Shown: one piece after another, positions 12,701 to 26,790 of the stretch
Layout: each line of letters starts with the position of its first letter
How positions within the stretch are numbered: the stretch's first letter is position 1
Source of the DNA: Rhynchonema sp. JSB1_4
Lineage: Eukaryota > Nematoda > Chromadorea > Monhysterida > Xyalidae
NCBI GenBank assembly: GCA_030248065.1
Contig: JASAMV010006751.1
Location: 1 to 64,000 of the forward strand
Direction: 5' to 3'
DNA: 64,000 nucleotides
Made by a program: the position numbers and the translations under genes
The notes under the pieces: generated by a model
What the model was told of the DNA's origin: nothing
The model's input: the letters and a program-made list of their open reading frames with translations, nothing else
Databases searched by the model: none

Positions 12701-14578
12701 ATGAACGAATGACCCATAGTGTCGAATTGAATGGCCTACTGTAATCATTAATTTTAAAGAGAAGAACATCTTTTGTACGGCATCGGTGTGCACATGGAAT
12801 TAAACGTTAAAACACACAACAAAGCATTTCCGAAAAGCCAATGTACAACAAAAAACTACAGAATTTGTGAAGAATAATACATATTGCATGATACATAAGA
12901 TCACTTGAAATGGACAGACGCGGTGCGTGGGAGTTGCGTGGCGCAAAATGTAAAACAAGATAACATTTTGGAGGACCAAAAAAACGATGAAACGAAAGAG
13001 AAAAGAAAGAATCGCCGTGTATCGCAAGTGATAGTAATGATGTATATGGTAAAACCAGCAGCACATAGCAGACCTACAGTATGAATGGATGAATGTAACG
13101 CTCGCGTGTTTGAGTGATGAGTGTGTGGTGTGTGAGAGAAGCTATAATGTATGACCAAGCACATAACTGAGACAGGTAACACAAACCAGAGAAACACACG
13201 GTCTAGAAAGATCGACAGAAGCAAACATAATAACATGAATTAATGATGCGTAACTGAGAGACACAAATACACAACTGGAGAAGCAATAGTAATACCATTT
13301 TGACCCAAATTGTCGCGTGTGTGATGCATACAAGCACGGTACAAACATCAGCCAATGCAACGCAGAAATCACAGTGGTTATAGCAAAGGATCATGAATAC
13401 AAATAATAATGAACGCAAATGATATTGTCCGGATGCGCAACAAGCGTGTTCATATATATTGGTCGCACAATGACTATATAAGAATTGGAAAATTTTTTTT
13501 CCTGAATCGTAAAGGTAAAGTGACGGGGCAATGACGTTTCGTTGCGCAGTCACACACAAGCCATGCAGTCACCAAAATGTTTCAGAACTGCAGCAACGTG
13601 GGTGCCGAGCCGGATTACTTTGAGCTGTAAATGTTTTGTCAAAAATACAAGTAGCATAGTGGTTAAGGTTGAACCTGAAGATCAGGGTAGATGAATTCTG
13701 ATTTAGTCATTGTGCGACCAATACCTGTGAACAAACTTGAAAAACAACGCAAAAGAGAACGACGCATAAAGATGTGACGAATCGATGTTGTCAATGTGGT
13801 ACTGGGGTGGTAATGGAGCGCCAATGGTCTGTATTTGGCTTGCAATCAATCAATCGAGCAATGTAGGTATGTGGTGATATATGCAAAGCACATGTTTGGG
13901 CTTGACATACATGAGCGGGCCACATCGATGGATGACTAATCCATAAATGCAACGTACACACAACATGAAACATTAGTGATGAACCGACACAGTGATCGGT
14001 TTGAGCAGCGCTAACACAATAATATTGATGATTCGATAGTTGTGATCTGAGATGTATCAATCAATCGGGACTTGTTCAACAGCACGAGCAATATTCAATA
14101 ATAATGGGGTAGGTTGGGAATCGCAACAAAAATCTTAGGTGTGCACGGTTATTCGCAGATTTTTATTGTGTCTCGATCATACAATAATAAAAAATAGTAC
14201 AAATTCACTAATAATAGAGCGCTAGCAGGCGCAGGTTAAAATAAAACTTCACGTAGGAAATGATCAGAGCGATTTTTAAGATACTGGCCAGAAGGATAGT
14301 CATACTTCACCAATGAAATATACACAGGTATACCGGTATTATTTGCTATCAGCCAATGTAAAGAAACACGATATACAAAAAGCGTACAGAAGAGATAGAG
14401 TGAAGTTCCGTGATCAGCAACCGCATGACGCAACTACAGCAGGTAATCCCTAAGTATTCGAGGAAAATTATGTGAAAAAAATGAACAGAGAAGAAAGAAA
14501 ATGCGGAATTCGGTAGATACAAGTGACTAGAGCGGGCAGGTTTATGCGCTAAACGACCACAGTTGGTTCGTTGAGTGG
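9709..14578. other. AT-rich sequence without a recognisable gene
   Basis: No frame here shows homology or a credible exon chain. The sequence is AT-rich with many short ATGAATGA and ACACAA runs. It lies between convergent genes (MRPL40 on plus, TNRC6 on minus), so part of it may be a long 3' UTR of the minus-strand TNRC6 gene. Apart from that possibility I see nothing in it. Confidence 0.4.
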
Positions 14579-14910
14579 TATAGTCCGTCCACCAGCTCAT
14601 GGCACTTTGTGTTGCTGCTGGCTGGTTTGGTTCCTTCCTCCACGTTCTAATGAAAAAGAAATTGAGTGTGAGCGATTTTGCAAAAAACTAAAAAAAATAA
14701 TAAAATGTGTCGAAAACGATTGACTTCAATCAAATTTAAAATTAAATTAAATTAAAATCTATAAAACATGTCGATTTCATAAAGACAGCAATTTAGGAGC
14801 AAAAATATTTTTTTTCGGAAACTCGATTTCTCTTTCATTAGAACGTGGAGGAAGGGAACAAGTCGGCCAGCAGCAACACAAAGTGCCATGAGCTGGTGGA
14901 CGGACTATAC
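14579..14910. mobile_element. Tc1/mariner-like MITE
   Basis: Arms of about 86 bases are inverted copies: TATAGTCCGTCCACC on the left, GGTGGACGGACTATA on the right. They enclose about 155 bases of AT-rich sequence. The ends are compatible with a TA duplication, but the family assignment is weak. Confidence 0.5.
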
Positions 14911-17640
14911 ACGCAATACAACACACACACAATATGCACTATATAGCATCAATCGAACACCAGAGATTGGTTGGTCAAGCTGTAGGCCACAGACGTTTCA
15001 AGGTTTTTTGTCATTTTTTTCCAAAGCTTTTCTATTTTTTATTTTTTGGGTTTTTTAATAAAAATGAATGATAATATTTTGGACCCGAATTGTATAGATG
15101 TTCTGGCGATATAATAGAATACATTTGAAATACAAATTAATGAAATGAAAGAACTTCGGGAAGCCGGTAGTAGGTACGTAACACCAATGTTATATGTTAC
15201 ACAAGTATTTATAGATGACTACAATGTTGATTTATAGATATACATGAGTAGTGCAACGTTTTTGGCTTGTAGCGAAAAGCAGCCACTACGACGAATTGTA
15301 GCAGAATGAACTTAATAATGGAAATAAAAATGATTATTCGCCTTGTATAAGTAGTTAAGCGAAAACAACCTGTGGAATCAATAATCCAATCATATAAAAT
15401 AGACATTAATGGCTAGATGATGCATAATGTGGTTTTGTGAGGGCTGGTGGTGCTGTGGGCAATAGGTGAAAATGCGCATTTTAGTACTTCATTAAAAATG
15501 GAGACGTATGAACAAAAAAGTGATCTAGAAGAGTATGACAATAATATATAGTCATATGAAACTCGCGTTGTCCCAACACAATGAGCAAAAACATAGCGAT
15601 ATAAGGCTATAGACACGACACGACTTCGTAATGAATAATTGTAATTGATTAATTATCTATTGTCCTGGGAACAGCAAGGTAAACGAATGCAATGGAAAGA
15701 GAGTACTTGTGAGTTTGTGATATAGGCGCAATGCTGGCTGAGTGAATGAAGTAGGGAACACAAATCGATATCCGTGAAAGAGTTGTCCACATTGTTATTA
15801 TTATTTGCGCACTGCTGGACCACAGTCATGAATAAGTAGTACGTATGAAACATCAACGACTCATTAACCGGCATGAGTCTGCGATGATGATGACAAATCA
15901 GGAATTGAACCTAGCAATCAATCGATCAACAATATATTGATTAGAGCGCTGAGCATATGATCTTCATACTCGTGTGACGTGCTGAGATTTGTGGTAGCAT
16001 TTGGATGGTGGATACGTTGGATAAACAGAGGCTCGCAGATGACTGGTGACAAACATTGCTTATATCTCGATGGAATTATCGCAGAATCGGAGCAATACTC
16101 GAAGAATGATTGTACTGTGTATCAATGTGCAGGCGGATGCACCATTGGACACCTGGCTAGAATGGTGATGAGCCAATGAGCGGACACAATAGCAGCTGAT
16201 GAAACATCAAACAGATACCTTTGTCTATCTGTCAGCCGCGACAGCGTCCTTTCTAAGTATGACGCGATCTCAATAGGATGGAGAAAACGGACAAAATATT
16301 TGGAACAGAACATTCGACATAATCATGATCAGTGACAAAATTTAAAAGCAGCACTATCGTGAAACGACACAATCGTAACATAATGCACGCACACCGATAT
16401 ATACATAATCGAATTGAGTGAGAACAGAGCAGACAAGGTCGACAATTGAATAGCATAAAACAAAGCACGGTGTAATCAATCAATGAATGAATATATGTAT
16501 ATCTCTGTGATCCCGAATGCAGTAATTATAGTCACATCGTTATAACACAGATGCAGATTTGGTTAGGAGGGAGGGCTGTATTTATAAGTTTGTGTTTTGC
16601 GTACAAGTCCATACATACATACAAGCAATCGTCAATGACATAGGTATATGTGCAACGACGGAAGAATATAAAAATACAACGATCATAAAACTATGGAAAC
16701 ATGTAAAATGACCTCAAGAGAAAACTTTGTTTTCACACAAAAACACACGCACGCCGTTTTAGAACACAGCAACCTACATATATTAAAGTCATTAGCTTAT
16801 CGTAATTATTGGTTAAAACTTGAAGAACGTAAAAATTCGAATTTGGGAACCGAAACAAATTCATACCGTAGTGTTAAGTACCGTCGTCAGTGCGAGCAAA
16901 TCACATTTGAAACATTAGGTGCGAGCGAGCGACAAACAAAATTATGATCGATTCAAAATAAAGGTAAGGTTCAATCGGGCACAGTAGAGCAGCGCCATTA
17001 TTGATATTTGAGAGAAACGAACAACTTGCCAACAATAATAATTATATATAAAAAGAAAATTCACCGAAAAACACATTGAGAGAGAAAGGACCCATTTTGA
17101 AATGCAATGCATCAAAGTATATGTATACGTAAAATCGATCAATTCGAAAAGTCAGTGGCGTTTTGTTTGTGCTACGAATTAGCATGGATACCATGTGGGC
17201 ATAATACCAGAGTAACGACGACAACGAAAAGGTACAACAAATGTGACGATATTTAGAGAGAAAAAACTAAATAAATTTCAATACTAGATTATTGTAGCTT
17301 GATTGCATGTCACAGTCGATCAGATGACTCGCGCTAAGCACATCCTAAATCAATCAATAAGCACATACTAAACCAATCAAAGTATATAATAATGTACATA
17401 TTCATTATCAATCGAAAATAGAATTTCGGCACACGAAGCGCAGCAATACAAGAACATGAAAAACTGTGGAGTGCATTGACCCAAAAAGATATAATATTAG
17501 AACACGTGTGTATGTATATTAGCATAGAGACGAGTGAGAGACGACAGGCAGGCGGCAGGTGTACAACATGGCAAAATGACGAAAAAACCACGCACGATAG
17601 GTAACGCACCAGTGTTGTTGTTGTGTTGTTCGGGGCTGGC
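14911..17640. other. AT-rich sequence downstream of TNRC6
   Basis: I see no coding region. The sequence lies immediately 3' of the TNRC6 stop codon on the minus strand and is the most likely place for its 3' UTR. Confidence 0.4.
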
Positions 17641-20600
17641 TCAGAACGGATGGTCACCGCCTCCACCACCGGGAGGCTCCATGCCGGGCATCGAAGGTGG
17701 GGGCATACCTACAAGTCAAATCAGTCTATTACCAGAAATGAGCTGATATAGTTCAGTTTTCGTAGCTTGAATCACCTGAGTTTATTTTTCCAAGGGATAT
17801 AGTCAACACAATAAACAAGAGCACGCTAAAAAGCGAACATGGTTCCTTTACAGATGGTGCGCCAGGCAATTGTCAATGCAAGCACGCAGCACAGCCAAAC
17901 CAATCACCAACCGATCATATCACCAATGAGTCCAGGTGGATTCGCCCAATTGCCATCGGATTGCGGCCATCCGCCCGGTGGTGGCATGCGTTGTTGTGGC
18001 TGTCCGCCACCCAGCATTTGCTCCACTTCTTGCTCTTTCAACACCGAGATTTGCACACCTGCAATGAGCGATAGAATAAAATTTCAAACACTCAATCAAA
18101 TGCATACGATGTTACATCACAAATAGCCAAATCGATAGTACGGTAACTGCAAAATGGGGAGCACCACCCCAGCTGCGGAAGAGGTCAAGGTGCGCTACGT
18201 CCATTTTAGAGTGGCACGTTCGACGAGCATAATACGCACCGGATGGCCCCAATGTATGTATTACTAGGCAATAACGCACCATGCGGCGCCAAGTCCTGCT
18301 GCAGTCTGTTGTGTGTCTGCGCAGGGCCTTGTCCCTGGTCCTGGTATCGCACCAACAACGCGTTCTGTTGCGGCATCGGTTGGAAATGCATTAGTTTGCC
18401 GGCGGACGTGCACACCGAACGCAGCATTTGTTCGCTGGTCTGTAATTTGACGCATGATGTATTCATTTTATTTTAGTTTATCGAAAACAGGCTTTTTTTC
18501 AAAATTCGTTGGGTTCAATCAGCATTTGGTGGTCGAAGTGGAAACTCTGGGTGCAGTCAGGACGTGGCATTTCGTTTAGAGTGGAACATTGATAATTTGA
18601 GGGACAATTTACACTCTCAACCTTTACGTTCAAAAGAAAGTCGTTGCTGCAAATTGCTTTTAAAAAGGTAAAAAAAACAAAAATGGAAGTTTTCATAACA
18701 GTATATTGAAGGTAATATTGTCAAAGCCAATCATAGTCAGTTCCTACAAGACCGACCTGCTGAAAGCTGCGCATGAGCACGTAGAAGCTCGGTCCAACGC
18801 CCATCGTTTGGAAGCTGGACGGTCCGCCGGGACTGGACATGGTTCGACCATAGGCCGGGCCCATGCGGTTGGCTGGTGGTCCGGCATTGCTGTTGGGCGG
18901 GAAAGGCTGGCCGAGATTGCTCGGTGGTCGAGAACGTTGTTGTTGGTTGGGCCAGACGTCGATGCCTCCAGCACTGTTCGGCGACATGCCAAGACCGAAT
19001 GCGCTCTGAAAGGCGCTGCTAACATCACTGTCACGGCAACAAAACTCATCCGTAATCAAATGAATCAGCTCAGTGTGAGAATCGAATGGAACGGTGAACT
19101 CATCAATCAAACGCGAGTCCGTTGACGCGCATGTTTGGTTATCATGGCATTTTGAGGAAAAACATATGTGCAGCAGAAATAATTAGCGAAAGAAGACGAA
19201 CTCTTGGGTCATTTAGTTGTTTCGTCGGTGTTGAATGTCCGGTCGAGAACGCGCCCCCGCTCGTCGGATTGACCAGGCTGGCGAAACTGAACGGGTTCTG
19301 TTTGAGTGTACCGGGCGTTGCGTTCGGGTCGCTGGCAACCTGCACGTTCAAACGGTAATTAATTGGCACGCAGGTCATCCATCAACTATGTACAGATTCA
19401 AGCAAAGGCTTGTTTCAAACACACACCCAAGCTTGTGCAACTACACTCTGACAGCTTCAGCATTATTTAGGTCCCTAACACAAACCAAATTCTGAACAAC
19501 TGCATGTATTGAGCATTGCAGTCCGTTTCGCAACACAACACGAATAACATCAGCAATTGAACCAGAAACAAAGCATCCCGCAGATAAAACAAAAGTCGAA
19601 AACCCGTCCATACCTCATTCGGATCACGCCAATTCCATGGTTTTCCGGGCACAAACTCCTGAATGGTCAGATCAGGCTTGTCCGCAGATCGTTCCCGGTC
19701 GGGAGTGTCGCCACCAGCGCCCGATTTCTCCTTGTCACCCGCAGTCGTGCTGTTACCATCGCCACCCGTGCTTGGAGGACCACCGCCACCACTAGCTGTT
19801 TTCGCTGTCGAACTGCCGGCGTCAGACGCTGAAATATTATCGGTGTTCAGTTTGTCTGTGGTTGATTGACAAACATTTTCAGTTATTGATTCAACGCTAG
19901 ATTGATTGGTGCATAGGCTGACTGAACACGATAAGTACAAAGACTCAGGTCCGACCCATAATTGTTTGTATCTTCTCGATATCTGTCCGAGTTCACACCA
20001 CAAGCTCACAAACAATGAATAAACAATACATTTACCATTGTCCTGTCCCGGTTGGGTATTAGTTGGCGGACTCCAATCAACGGCGCACGAGTCAACGTTG
20101 AGTTTGCCTAATGCCCACGGATTGCCGCTGTCCAGGCCGAGGGTGCCAAGTTGATTTGCCAGTTGGTCGCCCTCGAGCGGACCACTGATCGATTTCGAAC
20201 CACCGCCTTCACCGGTCCAGTGCTGGAAATCAGTTGAGATCATTTGAAAGAATGACCTTTAAACAACAGCGCAACTTCAGGAACGTTGGGTGGATAAAAT
20301 CCCCAAAGGAAAAATCCAAAAAATAAACCCCGAAAATCAAAAAATCCCGTAAAATAAGAAAGCGCAGGAATGGAGAAAAATTTATTTTGACAGCAGACTC
20401 GCACTGAGGGTTGGCTTAGATTGCCAGCCAGGAAAACCTGTCAGTAAGAAGCTAACAAAGAGCTAACAAAAATACAACTGCTCAGGCTTTGTTTCAGGGT
20501 CAGGAATTCAAGTAATTCAATTTCTAATTTTCCTAGTCTAGAAAATGGTTGTAAAAGCCGATTCTCTAGGAACTCGTTTTTTTCTCTGCTTTTCGATTCT

Positions 20601-23600
20601 CTAGGAACTCGTTTTTTTCTCTGCTTTTTGTGGGGCTAGGTTGTTAGTTTATTTAGTATTTTGCAAAAAAAGTTTTTATTTTTGCGCAATTTTTTAAATT
20701 TGCTCTTGCTCGCTTTTTTGCCTTCATTTATTTCTCTGTTTTTTCCTTTTCATTGCTGCCTTCATCAAGCTCTCACTTTTTATAGTGTCTTCTACTAATA
20801 GATAATATTAATCTGTCACAACTTTCCATTTTTATAATTAAACTTAGGCTGCCGGCTAGGAAGAAGCCAGCTGTGCACGTGAAGGAAATATCCATAAAAT
20901 ACAGCGCTTCAGGCTTTCATTTTGAGTTAGGCTTAGGCTCCCAGGCAGGAAGACATGCCAAGCGAGATTAACAAGAAGTTGAGCCCCAACTGATCCAGTG
21001 TCCAAATTATGGCCTCCAATTGCATGAATACTCTTTCTTGCACAATAAACTTTGTATTTTTCCGTTATTTCAGTTTTTGGGATTTACATTTTTCAGGATT
21101 CCCCCGGATTTTCGATCTCATGGGCAACGTAGCGTACCTTCAGTTTGCTGCCAGTGCCACTTCCATTGCTGCCCACGGTCGCTTCGTTGGCGGTCGCCGG
21201 TGCTCCGGGTGTATTGATGGGTGCGCTCGCGTTGATCTTGCGCTGCATTTCGTTGATTTCGCTCTGCAAAAATGTCAACCTAATTCGCCAACGAATCTTG
21301 TAAGCACGCAATCCTAAATCCCTGACGGCATCGTTATGTCCAGACGTCCAGAAATCTCCCGCTAGTCGGAAAGCAGCCGTTCTTTCGGAATTCTGGCAAG
21401 ATTTTGCCATTTCTACATGGGTTCCAGCTGACCATCACCGACCTGCAAGTTCTGTATTTCATTCATGAGTCGCGTTATGCTCTCTTGCTGTGCCTGTTGT
21501 TCGCCAGGTGCCAGCGAGCGATACTGTGCCAGCTCCTGTTGTGCCTGGTCAAGTCGGGGCACACGACTCAGTAGTTGATTGAGTAGAAGCAGTGACTCGC
21601 GTGGCATCGGTTGGTTGACGACGTTCTGGTTGATCAGACCTGCGCAAGTTGACAAGCTTGGCAGTTTCGAAGCTTTTCACATGTCAGTAATTTTGGTTGA
21701 TTTCAGTCAACGAAAAAGCTACTGACGAAATTGATCCGCCCTTTCTTATGATCGACCCCACAAGCAACACGAATTGCAGTACTAAAAAGCCAGGAAAACA
21801 TTTACTTGCTTGTTGCTTGCAGAGAGGAAAGAAGCTTGCGCAGCGTTTGCTAGTATTTTGGCCGCAAGCTGCAGGAGGAACCTAACCAATGTTCTCAAGA
21901 CATTGCATCAAAAACACTTGACCATGCATCAGTTGTTCTGCAATAAAATCTGTACGTGAAAAACAACGCGACATCACTTAAACACAACTGCTAAGCACCT
22001 TTGCTGACAGCGATGCGTAGATAATCAGCAATCTGTTGGGTCAATTGTTGCATGTTCGTGTGCGTGCCATTCATGTGTCGAATGTTGTCCATTATGGTCG
22101 ATGTGCCTGACGGGGCACATGTAGGCGCCGGGGTTGATGTCGGCACTCCGGGCATCGCGGCCGAATTCGGCATCATGCTCGGCTGCAACAAATGAATGTA
22201 TTACTGGTTGAAATGTTATTAAATTAAAAACCAATAAAAAATTATAGAAAGTAGTTATAAACAGAACAATTGGGAAGAAAGACTCTGGTTTTGAGTTATG
22301 AATATCTATTTAAAATGCAAAAACACAGAAATGAAATTATACTAATGAACACACGAACCTTAGGTCCGGCAGACATCGGTGTGGTGGTTTGTGAGCCGAA
22401 CACTGAACTTATATCTGTGCTGCCCGACTGCATGGCGTCCTGAAAATCAAGGGAAAATCGTCACAAAAGTTACCAAAGTAATTGTCGTTTTTCTGTGCAC
22501 GTGAGCACCCGTGCAGCAAACAATATAACTAAGAACATCACAACTTTGCAATACACCTAAACGTCACTATTACAATAACAACTAAAGCAAAGACAAAAAC
22601 AGCAAAACATAGTGCACAGTTAATGTTGCATGGCACTGAGCAGCACCTGTCGTTGTTGCACGGGTGCGGGTTGCGCATAGTGCGGGACGTCGGGCGGTGC
22701 CTGGCCGGGCAAGGGCGCATTCCATCCGGTGGCGGGCGCAGACTTGGACGGGCTCTATAGTGTGACCGTGAATAACAAACGACGATAAAAACAAAATAAA
22801 AATCAATTCAATAAAAGAGTGCAGTACGAAAACATCACCGCACACCAGCCACTATCACTAAAATGCGTGCGACACCACAAAGTGCAAAAACCACGATAGT
22901 TATTGATAATCAAACACGGCGATCGATTCTGTCATGCTAATTGTTGCTGAATAATCTTTAGGCAGACAGAACCGGTCACTGTTTGGTGTATTACGAACCA
23001 CAAGCAAAGAATTTTCGAAACAACGAATCAACAGAACACCTGATCTAAAGCCAAGTGACGTACCACTTTTGCTGGCTGTTGCGCGCCGCCCCAGGCCGCT
23101 GTGCCATTCTGATTAGCCTGTCGTTGCCAGTCACCGCCTCCTCCATTTGCTGCTTGGCTGACGGGGTCACCCCATCCAGTGGCACCTGAAGGTGGACCAC
23201 CACCACCAACAGCAGCCGCACCGCCACTGGCTTGTGCTGACGGGGCAACGGGACTGCAGTCCCACACACTGCTGTTGCCCATACCGGCCGCTGCAATGCC
23301 AAAAACTACTGACGATGTTGTGAAACGGGCATGCGCAGTATCGAACTTGGTGATCGGCTGTCATCTGTCTTTATTACGTAAAATTTTGTATCAACATTTA
23401 TGGATCCAAAAATTTCGATCAGCGGAAACGGTTGTTTCATAGCATTCTGAAAACACGTACGCCGACTAAAATTTGAAATCTATGACATTAATCATCATTG
23501 AGTCTCGAAATGCCAAAACATAACAAACGAAGCACTGGACCGAATCAAAATAATCACCAAGTTTGATATTCGCCCTCACAAAAAGTCTGAAACACAATCA

Positions 23601-26600
23601 AATGTGACGTACATGATTGACTAGTGGACAGATTGGCGCTGCCCGCCGCCGTTTCCCCCTCGGCCGTTTTCCAGCGCCGAATCTCGCCCTGTTGTGACGG
23701 GTCGCCCCAATTTGTGGTGCCTTTATCGACCAGGACCTTCTTCGGCTTGGGATTAGGATTCACCCACATCATGTCGTTGTTTTGTTCTGCAATTGGAGGA
23801 AGAAATTAGCGACTTCTAAATTAAACCACCCTTTGCATAAAATTGGCAGCTTATGTGCTTGCTTTTGGCAACTGGGAAACAACAGTAACGACGCTGTTTG
23901 ATTTTGGAGCGTGTATCATCGGTTGCAGAATAAATCTTTCAGGAATCCTCAAAAAACAGTGCCGTAACTTGTCGAATTCCACAAATGTGCGCTAGCCAGC
24001 TGAATTACAAGCAATACTGGAAAACAGTTAGGAAGTGGTAAATAAGCACAGCACACACAACAACCAGACAGTCCATAACGACAAAGGTGTAAACTAGTCT
24101 AATCCACGTAAAAGTAAGAGAAAACGAAAATAGAACGGAAACCGAAACAAAACCAAAAAACAGACGAACGGAGAGAGACACAAACAAACCCAAAGACGAC
24201 ACGGATGGTGCAGCGTTACATGCATTGGCATGGGAATAGGGTGGCATAGAGTTAGAGCTGGATGGTGTAGGATAGTAATGACTGTTGGCGGAAAGTTGGC
24301 TGGTGCGACTAGACGAAGCCGACGGTGCATTCCACATCATGCTGCTGTTGGTAGAAGAGCCATGGTCGCTATTACCTTGCGGATTTGGTGGCACCCACAT
24401 TGACGGTGTTTGAGGGTTCGGGTCCCAGTTGCTCTGCGCCGCCGCGCGGCTGTGCTGAAATGATGACAATGCGAAAATTAGACATCAGCTCTTATACAGT
24501 AGATTGTCATGGGCCACGATCAAACATGGTAATTAAGCCCAATCTGCTGTGGTGAGGTGGCTCGATTTTAAAGTGTCATCAACACAAAAACGTCACCCGA
24601 CCAAAGCAGATCCGATCCGATCACCAAGTTTGGTGGCGTTCTCATGTCTCAAAGCCAGTGTCGCACATACGTCAGGTGCATGTGGTTGTTGATTCTGTTG
24701 ATGTTGTCCCCATCCGGCCTGTCCGGTCTGCTGTGGCGGCGGTGGTCCGGGCGGGGCCTGTCTGCCGGCTTGTGCGCCCCATTCCTGTCCGCCCTGTGTC
24801 TGTGACGCCGTTCGTTGCCACATTGCCGTGCCGGTGCTGTCATGCTGTTGTGGCGGCGGCATACCACCACCACCAGCAGCGGCGCCACCCGCTGCTCCGC
24901 CCCAACCGGCCGAGCCTAAATTATTGGCCATGTTTGCATGCGGACCTGTGGGTGGAAAGGGGCAAGTTGAATACATTGATCAGATCAGATCAGATAAAAA
25001 AGGTCAAAACGCACCGGCATTCGCTACACCGGGCGCCCCTGATCCGTCTCCCCAATGACCGGACACCATTGAGTCCTGTGGTCGAGCCCAGTCGTTGCCG
25101 CCTGTGGGTGGCTTTGCGCCGCCGCCGAAATTCACTGCAACCAGACCAAATAAAATTTCATCATGTGTTGAAATATGAATGCTCGACCTCGACAAAACCA
25201 GGGTGAATTTTGGGTGCTAGTTACACAAACAATAATTTGGAGCCCAAGCGCAAAAAAAAAACTCGGAGGCAAGGCGCAACTTGCATCTCATGGAGTAACT
25301 CTCACCTTTTAAATTTCAAAAAGTGTGTCCCCAACTCACTGTTCATACTGTTAGCATTGCCCAAATCCCAGGGTGTGCCCTGATCAACACGAGTGCCCTG
25401 CCCCCAATTTCCAGTGTCCGGTCGCGGGCCACCAGCCCCACCGGGTACACCACCACGCATGTGGGGCATGGCTGGCGCGGCCGAGGGGGGCACGTTCTTG
25501 CGCGCAACCTCCGAGAACGACGGACCCGACGCCGAGCCCGCTTGGCTCGCCCACTGCAAGACAGACGCAAGTTTCTCAATTTCAATCTTTATCTGAAGGG
25601 TCAAAAAAGTGAGCTCGCGAGTGCTTTTGGTGCAAACGCACTGATGATGACCTGTGACACTGCTGCATGTTAATAGAAATCGATGCGGCGATGTGTGCAC
25701 CCAAAACAAAAACACGGTGAACATTTCACGTTGACGCAACACAACAAACAACTGACGGGTTGATTAGGTGTAGCGCCGGCTTGTGGCATTCCCCATGGTT
25801 GCGGCGGTGGAGGGGGTTGTTGAGGTGCACCCCATGCGCCAGGGGTGGCCGCCGTTGGGGGCTGCATTTGAGGCGCCCATGTGTTGGTGCCGGCTGGTTC
25901 CCACATGCCTGCAAAAATAATACTGTACTTGTGTGATAGAAACTGAATGAAATGCCAATTGTGAACATAACATAACAACATGAACTGATGAAGATGATAA
26001 CCAGCCATGTGTAGGGTTAGAGGTCGGGGGGGGGTACCCGACAGCCGACACCCGACATCTGGAAGTACCCGACACCCGACATTTGAGAAAAAAGCCGACA
26101 CCAGACAGTTCCAAAAAAACCCGACACCTAGTTTTTGGAAAAACCGGACACACGACACCTGTTTTTGGACCAAAAACAGGCAAATTTTTGCTCCTTCGCA
26201 TTATTAGCACAATTTTTTTGGATCACGTGACTGAATTCAAGTCTTTTCACACGAAATGAACACCAAAATGTCACATTTTGCGTCTTCGGAAACATTTGGT
26301 TCGAAGAAAATTTTCTCTCAAAATTCTTTTCTCGGCAAAACTGATGTTTTGAACCGTAAGTGTCGGGTGTCGGAGCGGAGGTCGGGTCCCAAAAAAACCC
26401 GACACCCGACACCTGGAGGCACCCGACACCTACATTTTTTGGCACCCAACACCCGACACTCTGACCCAAGCTATGTATGTGGTGACCAGTACCTGGTGGC
26501 TTTCGCGCATTTGGCGGTGGAGGTTGAGCAATTTGACCGGTCGGATAGCCGCCGGCGAAAGGGGTTTGGGCCGCGGGGGCACGCGGCGGAATGGCGTTCC

Positions 26601-26790
26601 AGGTCGGTGCTGCCGCCGTCTGCAATTAGTTGAAGTTAGAGTTCGTGAAACAACAACAAATCTCATTCGTTTATTGAAACATTTATCCCAAGAAAACTCG
26701 ACCAACATTCCAAATACTGTTCATGTTCGGGTTCATCAGATCTGGTTGCGGGGCCTGCGGTAACATGGTGTCTTCGACGCCCCACATCAT
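17641..26790 (-). CDS. TNRC6: TNRC6/GW182 miRNA silencing scaffold
   Basis: GW182 proteins bind Argonaute through Gly-Trp repeats and recruit deadenylases in the cytoplasm. Exons, 5' to 3': 26790-26707, 26619-26493, 25908-25757, 25553-25340, 25134-25015, 24945-24671, 24454-24190, 23786-23613, 23290-23064, 22754-22647, 22439-22359, 22182-21999, 21937-21923, 21639-21443, 21263-21138, 20222-20036, 19828-19614, 19339-19202, 19005-18757, 18439-18280, 18058-17912, 17708-17641. They total 1170 residues, in frame throughout. Residues 1-582 carry about two dozen Trp in GW/WG contexts (SIWN, TNWGDP, AGWGQ, TGWNAP). A Gln-rich helical region spans 640-760. EFVPGKPW and DPNATPGT (about 905-930) match the C-terminal silencing region. 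An RRM (about 1035-1115) starts SFYVLMRSFQQ. The ATG at 26790 follows an in-frame stop. I see no clear UBA domain or PAM2 motif. Confidence 0.93.
20560..20628. repeat. 35-bp tandem duplication in TNRC6 intron 15
   Basis: A unit beginning GATTCTCTAGGAACTCG and ending in TTTTTTTCTCTGCTTTT is present twice, head to tail. It sits within an otherwise T-rich intron of about 915 bases. Confidence 0.7.
26011..26471 (+). mobile_element. CCGACACCCGAC repeat element, copy 1 (TNRC6 intron 2)
   Basis: The left end is GTAGGGTTAGAGGTCGG. The outer thirds contain many ACCCGACACCCGACA modules on both sides of an AT-rich centre. The centre contains ACACGAAATGAACACCAAAATG, here given as its first half ACACGAAATG. 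Copy 2 (62135-62560) and the reversed copy 3 (49757-50456) share this layout. The flanks (catgt, tatgt) suggest a 5-bp target duplication. The element ends about 20 bases from the splice donor of TNRC6 exon 2, on the opposite strand. Confidence 0.6.

Noticed and set aside
18124..18240. Candidate TNRC6 exon between the RRM exons
   Set aside because: There is no usable donor, and the direct join 18280 to 18058 restores the conserved RRM end.
18499..18700. Candidate extra TNRC6 exon upstream of the RRM helix
   Set aside because: Joining 18757 directly to 18439 completes the RRM in frame. The segment adds nothing homologous.
19467..20243. 258-codon minus-strand open frame taken as one exon
   Set aside because: It reads through a TNRC6 intron. 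The true exons are 20222-20036 and 19828-19614 with good splice sites, and the middle segment has no family match.
24658..25206. 182-codon plus-strand open frame
   Set aside because: It is antisense to TNRC6 Gly-Trp exons. Its Pro/Val/Arg bias mirrors that sequence and it has no homology.
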